From Prorocentrum cordatum (Eukaryota > Sar > Dinophyceae > Prorocentrales > Prorocentraceae), in the NCBI GenBank assembly GCA_963575745.1, contig CAUYUJ010001325.1, forward strand, positions 234,902 through 298,901: a stretch of DNA of 64,000 nt. Reading direction: 5' to 3'. A program made the translations under genes and the position numbers. This document shows positions 49,869 through 59,039 of this stretch, one piece after another. The notes below the pieces were generated by a model that was not told the DNA's origin, did no database searches, and saw nothing but the letters and a program-made list of their open reading frames with translations. Each line of letters begins with the position of its first letter. Within the stretch, counting starts at the first letter, position 1.

Positions 49869-50110
49869 CCACGACGCGAGCATGCCTGGGATCGGCGTCA
49901 CTCGACATACTAAAGCTATGTGTGCGTCGCCCCCCCCATGGGCGACGCGCGCGCCGAGAAGTCGTATAGTAGATGCTCCGTGGCAGGCGTTTGTTGGCCA
50001 CACCGTTCGGGAGGCGATATATTACAAGATGGTTACTACACGTCTGGGTCGGACGCACGCCTCCAAGGAGTGCGCATACAGTGGAAACGCCAAGACACAC
50101 CCTGCTTGCC
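49869..50110 (+). repeat. Repeat G, copy 2
   Basis: CTATGTGTGCGTCGCCCCCC, ATGGGCGACGCGCGCGCCGA then GAAGTCGTATAGTAGATGCT, ATATATTACAAGATGG and GGTCGGACGCACGCCTCCAA. Same three-hairpin order as at 43870. Confidence 0.7.
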
Positions 50111-50434
50111 TCCAGGGTGCCCTGGGTTTCTGAAGCTTCGATGGTTTTGCTATGGAAAGCGTGACGTTCCCACACCAGACATCAATGGACGTCCTTGGGT
50201 CTCAGGGTTGGGTCTCTTGCGCAAGGTGCCTTGCTCCTACTGTGGTACTCGTACGTCCTTTGGCGCCCCATGTCTGGGACAGAAAATCGCGGCCTCGGGT
50301 GTCCGGGAAGAGGCGGCCACCGAGGGATGGGGCCCAGGGAGGGCGCGGGGCCGCGGGCGATGCTGTATCTGGCCACTGGGATCCCCCCCTTCCTGCCCTG
50401 GCCCCGTCCCCCCTCGGAGCCCCAGCTCCCCAAT

Positions 50435-50575
50435 CGCCGATCGTGTCCGCCCCCATGATGTTTTTCGCTATCTTCGGCCTCTGGGGGCCCTTACTGGTCC
50501 CTGGGACCGTCAGACAACTGCTCAGGTTGAACAGCCGGTCCCAGGGAAGGGGTCCAGATGGAGGGTTCCTCCGAA
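50435..50575 (+). repeat. Repeat F, plus copy
   Basis: TTTTTCGCTATCTTCGGCCT, CTGGGGGCCCTTACTGGTCC then CTGGGACCGTCAGACAACTG and CCGGTCCCAGGGAAGGGGTC. The preceding 50111-50434 holds no recognised gene. Confidence 0.75.
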
Positions 50576-50587
50576 GGGCTTAGGCGA

Positions 50588-50772
50588 CCTGTCCTCCTCC
50601 TCCTCCTCCTCCTCCTCCTCCTCCTCCTCCTCCTCCTCCTCCTCCGCCTCCCCCTCCTTCTCCCTCCTTCTCCCTCCTCCTTCCTTCTCTTCCTCCCCCT
50701 CCTCCTCCTCCTCCTCCTCCTCCTCCTCCTCCTCCTCCTCCTCCTCCTCCTCCTCCTCCTCCTCCTCTCCTC
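50588..50772. repeat. (CTC)n microsatellite
   Basis: About 60 CTC/CCT units in two runs separated by CCTTCTCCCTCC. Flanked by a GGAGGGTTYCTCCGAAGG block at 50560-50580 that is repeated at 50993-51010. Confidence 0.95.
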
Positions 50773-50859
50773 ACGTTCCTCCTCCTCGGGTCGCCTACGG
50801 CCCCTGGGGAAGCCGTGCAGGTCCAGACCTCCAGGGGTCGACGCTGCGAAAAAAAACAC

Positions 50860-51360
50860 GGCGTCGGGGGTCTGGGGCGCGCGGCGGCGAGACTCCAGCT
50901 CCAACCCTCGGTGATCATCGACTCGGGCAGCTCGATGGGCAGGTCTCGGAACTCGTCGAGCGCGTGGCAAAATCCGAGCCCCACCCCCCGCCCGGAGGGT
51001 TTCTCCGAAGGCCTTAGGAGACCCGTCCACCTCCTCTCTCCTCCTGCTCATTCTCCTCCCCCTCGTCCTCCTCGTCCCCCTTCTCCTCCTCTTCCTCCTC
51101 CTCCTCCTCCTCCTCCTCCTCCTCCTCCTGATCTTCGCAGGGTTCGGAACTCGTCGAGCGCGTGGCAAAATCCGAGCCCCAACCCGGGCCTCCCATCGAT
51201 TCAGGGCGGGGCTCGGATGTCGCCACCTGAGTGGTGGAAGGGACGACGTTCGCGCGCAAGCTGCACGAGTCAGGCCGCGCGTAAGCGCTCTCTTCTCCAA
51301 TGCAGCGTGCCGCGCTGGCGGCCCGCGTGAGCCACCGCGTGAGGTCGCTGTGTCCCCTCG
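50860..51360 (+). repeat. Internal duplication plus repeat H copy 2
   Basis: TCGGAACTCGTCGAGCGCGT then GGCAAAATCCGAGCCCCA occurs at 50946-50985 and 51145-51182. 51230-51350 is repeat H (GTGCCGCGCTGGCGGCCCGC, GTGAGCCACCGCGTGAGGTC), matching 1165-1320. A CTC tract at 51090-51130 separates them. Confidence 0.7.
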
Positions 51361-51845
51361 CATAAGACCTTTTTTTGATCCTGGGTAGGTGTGCGTGTGG
51401 CGGCGTCGGTGTGGGTGTTGCGTGAGTGTGGTGGCGGGTGGATGGGTGGCACCGGGCCTTCGCTTGGCGCCGCGCGGAGCGTGGCCCCTGAGGCGTATGT
51501 GCGGAGGGAGGACCGTGCGAGTGGCGGTGGGAGTCGTCGGGGGATGACAAATATGATCGTCGTCACCTGGCTTTATGACGTTCCAACCTACTTGAGCCTG
51601 AACCACTAGAAAGAATTTCGAGCACCAAGAAAGTCCCGAAATTCTTTACGTATCCCCACCAGCCCATCTCACAGCAGCAACTCTTGCGAAGCATGCCGAC
51701 AGTCGTGTTTTTCAGGCGTGTGTCCGCTTGGCCCCGCATATCTCCCCTGTTCCTCCTTCCTCCCGCCTCCTTGTACATTCTCCTTGTGGGGGCAGCGGGA
51801 GAAGGACGAGGCGGAGGATGAGGGAGAGAAAGCGCTCCTCGTGGT
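51361..51845. other. Intergenic, nothing recognised
   Basis: GTGTGGCGGCGTCGGTGTGG-type sequence then an ordinary AT-richer patch (51590-51780). No gene. Confidence 0.35.
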
Positions 51846-52262
51846 TTGAGTCGTTTGGGGTTTCTCGTCCTGGTGTGAGTCGTTCGGGCCCTTCTTCCTG
51901 GTGTGAGTCGTTCGGGCTCTTCGTGGTGTGAGTCGTTCGGGCTCTTCGTCCTGGTGTGAGTCGTTCGGGCTTCTCGTGGTGTGAGTTGTTCGGGCCCCTC
52001 GTCCTGGTGTGACTCGTTCGGGCCCCTCCTCCTGGTGTGACTCGTTCGGGCTCCTCGTGGTGTGAGTCGTTCGGGGCCCTCGTCGTGGTGTGAGTCATTC
52101 GGGCTCCTCGTGGTGTGAGTCGTTCGGGCGCCTCGTCCTGGTGTGAGTCGTTCGGGCCCCTCCTTCTGGTGTGAGTCGTTCGGGCTCTTCGTGGTGTGAG
52201 TCGTTCGGGCCCCTCGTCCTGGTGTGAGTCGTTCGGGCTCCTCGTGGCGTGAGGCGTTCGGA
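51846..52262 (+). repeat. 25/28-bp minisatellite GTGTGAGTCGTTCGGGCYCCTCGT(CCTG)
   Basis: About 15 units of GTGTGAGTCGTTCGGGCCCC, TCGTCCTG (28 bp) alternating irregularly with a 25-bp form that lacks the last three bases. The minus strand is open in two overlapping phases (51563-52582 and 51712-52743), reading SHxDEGPERLTP-like or RARTTHT-like repeats. Length changes are mainly multiples of 3 plus 1, so both phases mix. A coding role is not supported. Confidence 0.9.
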
Positions 52263-52275
52263 CACCTCGTCCCCT

Positions 52276-52580
52276 TTTGGGGCGTCTTGGGGGCCTCTTG
52301 GCGGCCCCAGGGGCTTCTAGGAGCGTCTTGGGTGCCTTGGGGGAGCCTCTTCGGGCCTCTTGGGAGCCTCTTGGAGGCCGTTTGGGGCGTCTTGGGGGCC
52401 TCTTGGCGGCCCCAGGGGCTTCCAGGAGCGTCTTGGGTGCCTCGGGGGAGCCTCTTGGGGCCTCTTGGGGGCCTCTTGGGGGCATCTTGGGGGCCTCTTG
52501 GAGGCCTCTTGGGGGCCTCCTGGGGGCCTCTTGGGGCCATCTTGGGGCCTCTTGGTGCCTCCTGGGCGCTTCTTGGGGCC
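52276..52580 (+). repeat. 105-bp tandem duplication grading into CCTCTTGGGGG repeats
   Basis: GGGGCGTCTTGGGGGCCTCT then TGGCGGCCCCAGGGGCTTC starts at about 52279 and again at 52384. It then simplifies into 16-bp GGGGGCCTCTTGGGGG units to 52580. This is the clearest member of the degenerate CTTGGGGGCC family at 34000, 45140 and 46660. Confidence 0.9.
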
Positions 52581-52599
52581 ATCTTGGAGGGAATCGATC

Positions 52600-52775
52600 A
52601 AAGAAGAGAGGAGCTTTAATGAGCGCTGACCCCTCAGAAGGGCAAAATGAGGCCAAAACCTTCGTAAAATCAATGATTTTGCCTTGAAGGAAGAGGGGAG
52701 CTTTAATGAGCGCTGCCCCCTCAGAAGGCCAAAATGGGGCCAAAACCGTGGTAAAATCAATGATTTTGGCTTCAA
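52600..52775 (+). repeat. 86-bp tandem duplication
   Basis: GAAGAGRGGAGCTTTAATGA, GCGCTGMCCCCTCAGAAGG then GGCCAAAACC-T-GTAAAATC, AATGATTTTG occurs at about 52603 and 52689, with few differences. It contains CAAAATCATTGATTTTG-type palindromes. Confidence 0.9.
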
Positions 52776-54425
52776 AGAAGAGGAGAGGGTTTTTTCTCCC
52801 TCCCCCTGTCGGGGCCAGAATCCTCGTGAGGGGTGTCGTTTTTTAGCCCTCCCAGGAGTCGAAAATGACTCCCCTGACGACCCGCAGAGGGACCTCTCCA
52901 GGCCCAGGGGGAGGGGGTAGGGGGAGGGGTAAACCCCTCCCCGAAGGGGAAGAAGGGGGTTGAGAACAGAGCGGGCTCTCTAAACCACTCACGCCCAAAG
53001 GGCTGGTGGGACTGGAGGGTTTTCACGTGTGGGGCTCTGGGAGGCGATACTCGTTCGACACTGTTTGGATACACCTCTGGGTGCCCGAAATGATTTCTGG
53101 GATGTGGTCCTTTGAGTTCCGATAGGAGCAGCACAGCTCCAACCGCCGATCGTCGCCGCCGCCGCCTCCCTCGTCGCTCTCGCCGCCGTCGCCCTCGGCG
53201 GCCACTTCGGCGGCGGCCGTGGGGCACGGAGGGCGGCGGCGTTGCCGTGCCTGTCGTCGCCGTGCCTGTCGTCGTCGTCGTTGTCAGGCCGTTCGATCGC
53301 TCGTCGGTCGTCGGTCGCCGGTCGTCGTCCCTCCGTTCGTCCGGCCTTCGTCGCTCGTCGTTCGTTCGTCGTTCGTCGTTCCAGGTCCCTCTGTTCGCTC
53401 GCCGTGTGTCGTTCGCTCGTTGCTTGTCATTCGTATTCGTCCGTCGTCCGTCGTCCAGCCGCTGGTCGTCGCCGCCGCCGCTGTTCTTGTCGCTCGCCCT
53501 CCGCGGTGGCCGTCCGCGGCCGCTCCTGCGGCGGCCCTCTCGGCGGCGGCCCCGTCGGCGGCGGCCCTCTCGGCTGCGGAGGTGGAGCACGGAGCTCGTC
53601 GTCGTCGCCGTCGCCGCCACCGCCGCCGCCGTCGTCGTCGTCGACGTCGACGTCGTCGTCACCGTCGTTGCTCGTTCGTTCGTTCGTTCGTGCAGTGTTC
53701 GTCGTTCGTCTTTCGTCGTCGTTCATCGTTGCCACGTGGGCTGGCCGAGGCTCCCAATTTCTTTTGGGGGCCCTCGGGGCCACGGCGGGGAAAGGCACCA
53801 GGCCGCGGCAGTGCGGCCGGGCACGCAGGTCGGCTTCTCATTCGGATCTCGTCCCGCTTGCGCCATGAGGGGTGCCATGGAATAGCCTGTTATGGGACTG
53901 ATGCAACCCAGGAGGACATGCTTGCTGCCGCCAGGTGTGCAGGGTACTCGTGGGCCAGGCCCCAGCACATCACGCGTCACCATTGAGATGGTCCCGACTC
54001 GAGGTGCGGTGCACGTCGGAGGGGGGGTGCTCTCGTGCGCGGCTCGGGTCTATGATCGCCCCACCTCTCGAGGCCCTCGGAGCCCCTGAGCCCGCGCGAG
54101 ACCGCTGCGGGAAATCGCCCTCGGCCGCGTCCGCGCACGACCCGTGGAGCTCCCGAGACCGAGCGGGCACTCGGCCACAGCGCCACGCCAGGGGCCGCAG
54201 GCCTCGAGCTGGCCCGCGCCCGCCGGGCGCCCACGGGAGCGCCGCAGCGCCGGCGGCGGCGGCGGCCACGCGGCGGCCCCGCGGCGCCCGCGGCGCCCCC
54301 CTCGCCCCCCGCAGGAGCGGGAGGCCACGGGCTCCCTCTGGGGCGTGCGGGCGCTGGTCGTGGCGGGCACCGACGACGAGGCCGCCGGCGCCGTCGCCGC
54401 CGTGGACGCCATCGGCCTCGCCGCC
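52776..54425. other. Intergenic with CGN blocks
   Basis: 52776-53120 is ordinary sequence. 53150-53480 (GTCGTCGTTCGTC types) and 53590-53720 are trinucleotide-rich. 53870-54000 is a short stretch of balanced composition with an unrecognised frame (GIACYGTDATQEDMLAAARC). 54100-54420 is GC-rich. No gene is supported. Confidence 0.45.
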
Positions 54426-54444
54426 GCGTCGCCGCCATCGCCAC

Positions 54445-54505
<61 letters not shown>

Positions 54506-54605
54506 CGTCGCCGTCGCCGTCGTCGTCGTCGTCGTCGTCGTCCTCGTCGTCGTCGTCATCGTCGTCGTCGTCGTCGTCGCCGGAGTCGTCGATGCCGTTG
54601 TCGCC
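54426..54605. repeat. (GTC)n array
   Basis: CCGCCGTCGTCGTCGTC for about 180 bp, nearly pure GTC at 54460-54510 and 54515-54580. Confidence 0.95.
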
Positions 54606-55445
54606 GTCGGCGCCGCCGATAAGGCGCTGGCGCCATCCTCGGAAAAAGGGATGATGTGGAGTGGGGGGCACCACCACCACCACCACTAAGCCTTGCGTCC
54701 GTCGGGAGGTGGAGGAGGCAGTGGGAAAAGGGAGGATGGGAGGAGGAGGAGAAGGAGGAGGAGGAGAGTGAGGATACGATGGAGAAGGATGAGGATTGGG
54801 GATTGGAATATGGGAACCGGGAGTTCAAGAGAGAGAGAGAGCGAGGAAGAGAAGGCGGAGCAGGGGAGGGGTCATGGAAGGGACAATGAGGGAGCGAGGG
54901 TGAGTAGGAGATGGATGGCGAGGTTATCTCTCTCCCTCCCCTTCCCTTCCTTCTGCCCAGTGTGACACATCTCCAGTTCCATCGCGCCCTCCTTGTCCAA
55001 AAAAGGAAAACAGAAGGGGGTGAGGAGACGGAGGGGGGGTAAGGGGGGAGTAGGAAGGTTGGGTGGGAGGGAGGGGGGGGGAAGAGAAGGAGGAGCAGGA
55101 GCAGGAGGAAGAGGCATTTCTCTTCGCCTCTTTTCCCTGCACTTGCTGGCAGCTGAACTGAGGCCACGTCGCCCAAGTCGGTTGTTTTTTTGTGCGTGTG
55201 TGTGTGCGTGTTGTAATTGCCGCGTAGACTTTGCGACCACCCGATCAACCCCAGCAAAGCATTTTCAGATCAGCAAATGTGAGGAGGCGGGTCGAGGACT
55301 GGTTGGTCGGCTAGTGCCACCGCGCATTCCAAGACATCCCTAGGGATCATGAGGAATGCTGACCGTCGTGACACGGGTGAAAGCACCGCCATGTGCACCG
55401 TGTGCACGTGGTGTGTCTTTCACCTGGGATCGTGGCCGAATTCTA
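54606..55445. other. Purine-rich intergenic with one isolated hairpin
   Basis: 54700-55110 has a G/A-rich plus strand (GGAGGAGG, GAGAGAGAG). 55377-55423 forms a hairpin with 22-nt arms (GTGAAAGCACCGCC... / ...GTGTCTTTCAC; 17 of 22 paired by eye) around CG. No gene. Confidence 0.5.
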
Positions 55446-55596
55446 GGCGTAGCTTAATCGGGGGCGATACATCGGAGGGGGGGCAGCGAGGGCTGCAGAA
55501 AAGGGCTCGAGAGCCCAAGAGAGGGGCTCTCGGGACCCGAAGAGTGCACCTCTCTTCCCCCACCCATTTATCGCCCTCCCCCCAGTAAGCGACGCC
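55446..55596. mobile_element. Fold-back element family C, copy 2
   Basis: GGCGTAGCTTAATCGGGGGC then GATACATCGGAGGGGGGG pairs with CCCCCACCCATTTATCGCCC then TCCCCCCAGTAAGCGACGCC. The interior AGGGCTGCAGAAAAGGG, GTGCACCTCTCTTCCC resembles the copies at 40161 and 58256. 151 bp. Confidence 0.85.
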
Positions 55597-56159
55597 CAGC
55601 GATACCTGAATGATTTGCGAGAAGGTACCAGCCAGGCGAAACAGTTGCTGGACCAAACGATCTCGGGGGGCGGTCTCCCCCCTCCTTTGCCCTGTGGGAC
55701 CCTTCTGTGGTCCTCTCCGCGTTTTCCCCGTGCTGGACCCCGTCAAGTAGCGAAACGCTAGAAGGGGACAAGGGACGAGGACGGAGATGGGGAGAGGGTT
55801 TGGGACGAGGATCCGATTGTGAGCTTCGGCAGGAGGAAGGGGAAGGAAAGGGAAGGGAGTGGGGCGACGAGGGAGGCTGCTGCCTCCCCCTCCCCCTCGC
55901 TCCTCTTCGCCCTCACCTGCCCCCCCCCTCTTTCTGATCCCCACCCCCCACCGTCCCCTGTCCCCTCCTTGCCCCTGCTGCTGCACTTCCTCCTCCAATG
56001 CATCCCCCTCTATCCCCTCCCCTCCCTCTTCTCCCCTGCTCCCCTCCTCTGCCACCCCCCCCCTCCGCCCCCCCCCCTCTCCTCCCTCCTCGCCTTGTTT
56101 CGCTCTTCGCTCCTCCCTCCTCGCTCCGCCCTCCTCCCACTCCGCGCTGGTGTCCGAGC
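55597..56159. other. Intergenic, C/T-rich second half
   Basis: 55920-56130 is CCTCCC-rich. Nothing recognised; frames are Pro/Ser/Arg-rich. Confidence 0.45.
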
Positions 56160-56390
56160 GTGTGAGGAGTGCGCGTGCGTGCGTGCGTGCGTGCTTGCGC
56201 GCGCGGGCGCGCGTCTGTGCGTGCGTCCGCGTGTGTCCGCGTGTGTCCGCGCGTGTGTGTGTGTGTGTGTGTGGGTGTGTGTGCGTGTGTGTGTGTGTGT
56301 GTGCCCGTGTGTGTGTGTGTGTGTGTGTGTCAGTGTGTGCGCGCGCGCGTGTGTGTGTGTGTGTCAGTGTGTGCGCGCCTTTCTGCAATT
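56160..56390 (+). repeat. (TG)n / (GTGC)n array
   Basis: GCGTGCGTGCGTGC followed by long GTGTGTGTGTGT and CGCGCGCGTGTG. Almost perfect purine-pyrimidine alternation. Frames give Val/Cys/Arg repeats. 56391-56774 after it is of ordinary complexity with no recognised gene. Confidence 0.95.
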
Positions 56391-56774
56391 TACAGCGTGC
56401 AACGCCTCGCGCTGTTGTTCTTTCTGTTGTGCTTTCATCTGCTGCCCGCGCCTGAGGTTCCCCTGCGCCGCCGACTTACAAATATGTGTGTGTGCCTCCT
56501 CCCCTCTTCCCTTCTCTCTTCAGGCGGCGACTCAGATTGCCGCTGGACGTCCGCTCGTCGCTTGCACGCCAGCTCGAATCTGCAGGGCGCGGTCCCGCGA
56601 GGCATGCCGTGCTACACGTGCAGGTTGCGGGTGACCATACCCCGCGGTGCGACTGCGATCGCGACAGCTCGGCAGAGCAACGGGCGACCTCCAGGTAGCA
56701 GGCAGCACCATCCGTCGAGCAGCTCTCGCATTTCAGCGCCTCAGAGGTGCAATGCCGCAGAGGTGCAGCAGTCG

Positions 56775-56937
56775 GAGGGCACCAACTATACACCTACACC
56801 GATCCTGGCCCAGGATCACCCTGGGCCCAGGATCGGTGTAGATGCCTTCTTGCGCAAGGCAGGAGGGCGTATACACCGATCCTGGGCCCAGGGTGATCCT
56901 GGCCAGGATCGGTGTTGGTGTATAGTTGGTGCCTTCC
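56775..56937. mobile_element. Palindromic element P, copy 2
   Basis: The left arm GGCACCAACTATACACCTAC, ACCGATCCTGGCCCAGGATC, CCCTGGGCCCAGGATCGGTG is matched by the right arm TACACCGATCCTGGGCCCAG, GGTGATCCTGGCCAGGATCG, TGTTGGTGTATAGTTGGTGCC. Arms are about 68 bp and more than 90% complementary by eye, with a loop of about 25 bp. Each arm contains CCGATCCTGG and CCAGGATCGG, so four alternating inverted modules are present. Confidence 0.9.
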
Positions 56938-57069
56938 TAGGCAGGCGCAGCGCCCGCAGAGAGAGCGCGTGGCCGCAAGGAGTGTCTGCTCCGCTGCCCC
57001 ACGCCTGCTCCGCCTGCTGCCCCCACGCCCGCGTGCCGCGGAGCAGCCGCGGCGCGCCGCTGCCTCCCC

Positions 57070-57312
57070 TGCTGCTCCTCCTTCCTCCTCTTCCTTCTCC
57101 GCCTCCTGCCCCTCCTTCTCCTCCTCCTCCTCCTCCTCCCCTCCTCGTCCTCCTCCTCCTCCTCCTCCTTCTCCTCCTGCTTCTCCTCCTCCTCCTCCTC
57201 CTCCGCCCCCTGCCCCTCCTCCTCCTCCTCCTGCTTCTCCTCCTCCTCCTCCTCCTCCTCCTCCTCCTCCTCCTCCTCCTCCTCCTCCTCCTCCTCCTCC
57301 CCCGGAAGGCGG
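57070..57312. repeat. (CTC)n array
   Basis: CTCCTCCTC with CCC, TGC and CGC interruptions over about 240 bp; the pure stretch is 57235-57300. The minus strand reads as poly-Gly or poly-Glu. 57313-57644 after it is ordinary to C/T-rich with no gene. Confidence 0.95.
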
Positions 57313-57644
57313 ACGGCGCGTCACCCTTTCCGCCCGTCGGCGGCGCGGAGTGGGACTCGGGGTCCTCGGACTGACGCGCTCAGCAGGCTTGTGGTGCAGG
57401 CCTTGGGGCCTGCGCCGACCTGCGGCGGCCCTTTTCGCAGTGGGTCTCTCGCCCACTACTCGGCCATAGCAGCTAGCGGGTGGCCAGTGGTCCAAAAAAA
57501 AATCCCCCCGACCCCTCCCTCCTCCTCCTTCTCCCCGCTCTCCCCCTTCCTCCCCCGCCACCCTTCCGCTTCCTTCCCCTTGCCCTCCCCTTGCCCTCCC
57601 GTTCTCCTTCCAACCCCCAAACATGCGACGTCTTGTTGTTTTTT

Positions 57645-57815
57645 TTTTCCGGTGCAGAGTCCCGAGAAGTCCCGACCCTCTCCCCACGGCCAGTTTCTGA
57701 TCACGAACTGTTTCTTGACGATCCCGCGGCCCAGCGACGGGCCCAGGCAGGCTGAAAGTTGCCAGATATTTGTTGTTGAGATTTTTGTTCACGTCGCGGG
57801 CACGCCTGGGCCCCA
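57645..57815 (-). repeat. Repeat F, minus copy
   Basis: AGTCCCGACCCTCTCCCCAC, AACTGTTTCTTGACGATCCC then GCGGCCCAGCGACGGGCCCA and TTCACGTCGCGGGCACGCCT are the reverse complement of repeat F with the same order of blocks. Confidence 0.65.
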
Positions 57816-57961
57816 TCCTCTCCGCCGTCGACGACGGTCACGGCGGCGGCGATCATGGCGATCACGGCGGCGGCGCGCCCCCGCCAGTGCAGGTCGTGCC
57901 GCCGGAGACGAGCCGGGTCTTGACGGAGGCGCCGCGCTGCGCCTCCCATGCCCTCCCTCCT

Positions 57962-58129
57962 TCACCACCCACCAAACCACCCCAACCCAACCCGAAGGCT
58001 GATATTTTCCCTCGATTTCCAGTGGGGGGGGGGGCGGGAAACATAGAAAAAACACATGTGGAACCCTTACCCCCCCCAACCCGAAATTCGGGTCTTCGGG
58101 TTGGGTTGGGGTGGTCTGGTAGGTAGTCA
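57962..58129. mobile_element. Fold-back MITE family B, copy 2
   Basis: TCA-CCACCCACCAAACCACC ... GGTGGTCTGGTAGGTAG-TCA. It differs from the copy at 42956 at only a few positions, mostly in the G-run and in CTGATATTTTCC versus CTCAGATTTACC. The same TCA borders both sides. 162 bp between TIR ends. Confidence 0.9.
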
Positions 58130-58255
58130 CTCCTCCTCCCTCTCTCCCCGATTCCTCCCCTCCACCACCTCCCGCGAAGGAGGGATGCCGCCTGTCCCTC
58201 CCCCAATCCCTGCCATGGTGTTCGCGTCCGGCATGCGCCTCTCCTCTCTTTCATG

Positions 58256-58440
58256 TTTTGGGCGTCGCGCAATGGGGGGGGGGGCATAAGTAGATGCGGG
58301 GTCGCGGGGGCTGCAGGAAAGGGGCCCTCTTGGGCCACAAAAGGTGCCCCGGGCCCAAAAGGAGGCCTCCAAGGCCCGAGAAGTTCACCTTTTCTCCCCC
58401 GGCAGTGTATCGCCCCTCCAATTTAATAGCGACGCCAAAA
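58256..58440. mobile_element. Fold-back element family C, copy 3
   Basis: TTTTGGGCGTCGCGCAATGG then GGGGGGGGGCATAAG pairs with GTATCGCCCCTCCAATTTAA, TAGCGACGCCAAAA. The interior has GGCTGCAGGAAAGGGGCCC, AAAAGGTGCCCCGGGCCC and GAAGTTCACCTTTTCTCCCC, shared with the other family C copies. Confidence 0.85.
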
Positions 58441-58849
58441 TATTATGATTCCCGAGGCGTGTGCGGTCGCACGGACGCGCTGTCGGCGGCCCGCTGCCGC
58501 TCCCTTCTGCTCTCCACTCTTCCCCCCCCCTGCACCCCCCCCAGCGCGCAACCATGACACGTCATGAGTATGAGTCCCTTCTCTCTCCTGATCCGGAAGG
58601 CGTCCCGCCCTCTCCGCGCGCTGTCTTGTTTTGTAGGTGCTGTTCCATCCGATCGTTGTGGATGCCCATGTCAGCCTCTCCTCCTCCTCCGCCTCCGTCC
58701 CACCTCCCTTGTGTGCCGCCGTTGTGGCTCACAAGGGCCTTTGGGTCACCTGGCGCGCAGGCGACGGGCGCGCCCTGGCCCCCATAAAAGGAAAGAGACA
58801 ATGCTTTCTCATAGCTCGGGTCCCCTAGTTGTACTTCGTGTCCCTTTGT
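58441..58849. other. Intergenic upstream of the copia-like element
   Basis: C/T-rich and then ordinary sequence. An LTR could lie here, but I found no matching direct repeat at the far end of the element within the window. No gene recognised. Confidence 0.35.
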
Positions 58850-59039
58850 AATCCGTACAGTTACTCCCGTACATTCCACACTTGCAGCGGAGCGCAGGGT
58901 TGCGATCCACGAAGGGAGTCAGGCCGATTCCCTTGTCACTCGATTCTTGGGTGACATATTCAAGATTATTATACCGCTTTTCCCATTCCCCACATTCTTG
59001 CACCAAGCGCCGCCGTGGGTCTTCTAGATGACGCGCAGC

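Noticed and set aside
51846-52262. CRISPR-like array of 25/28-bp repeats
   Set aside because: The repeats are contiguous with no unique spacers; it is a minisatellite.
52725-52745. Reverse-strand spliced-leader core (GCCAAAATGG)
   Set aside because: A ten-base match inside a tandem duplication; flanking leader bases do not match.
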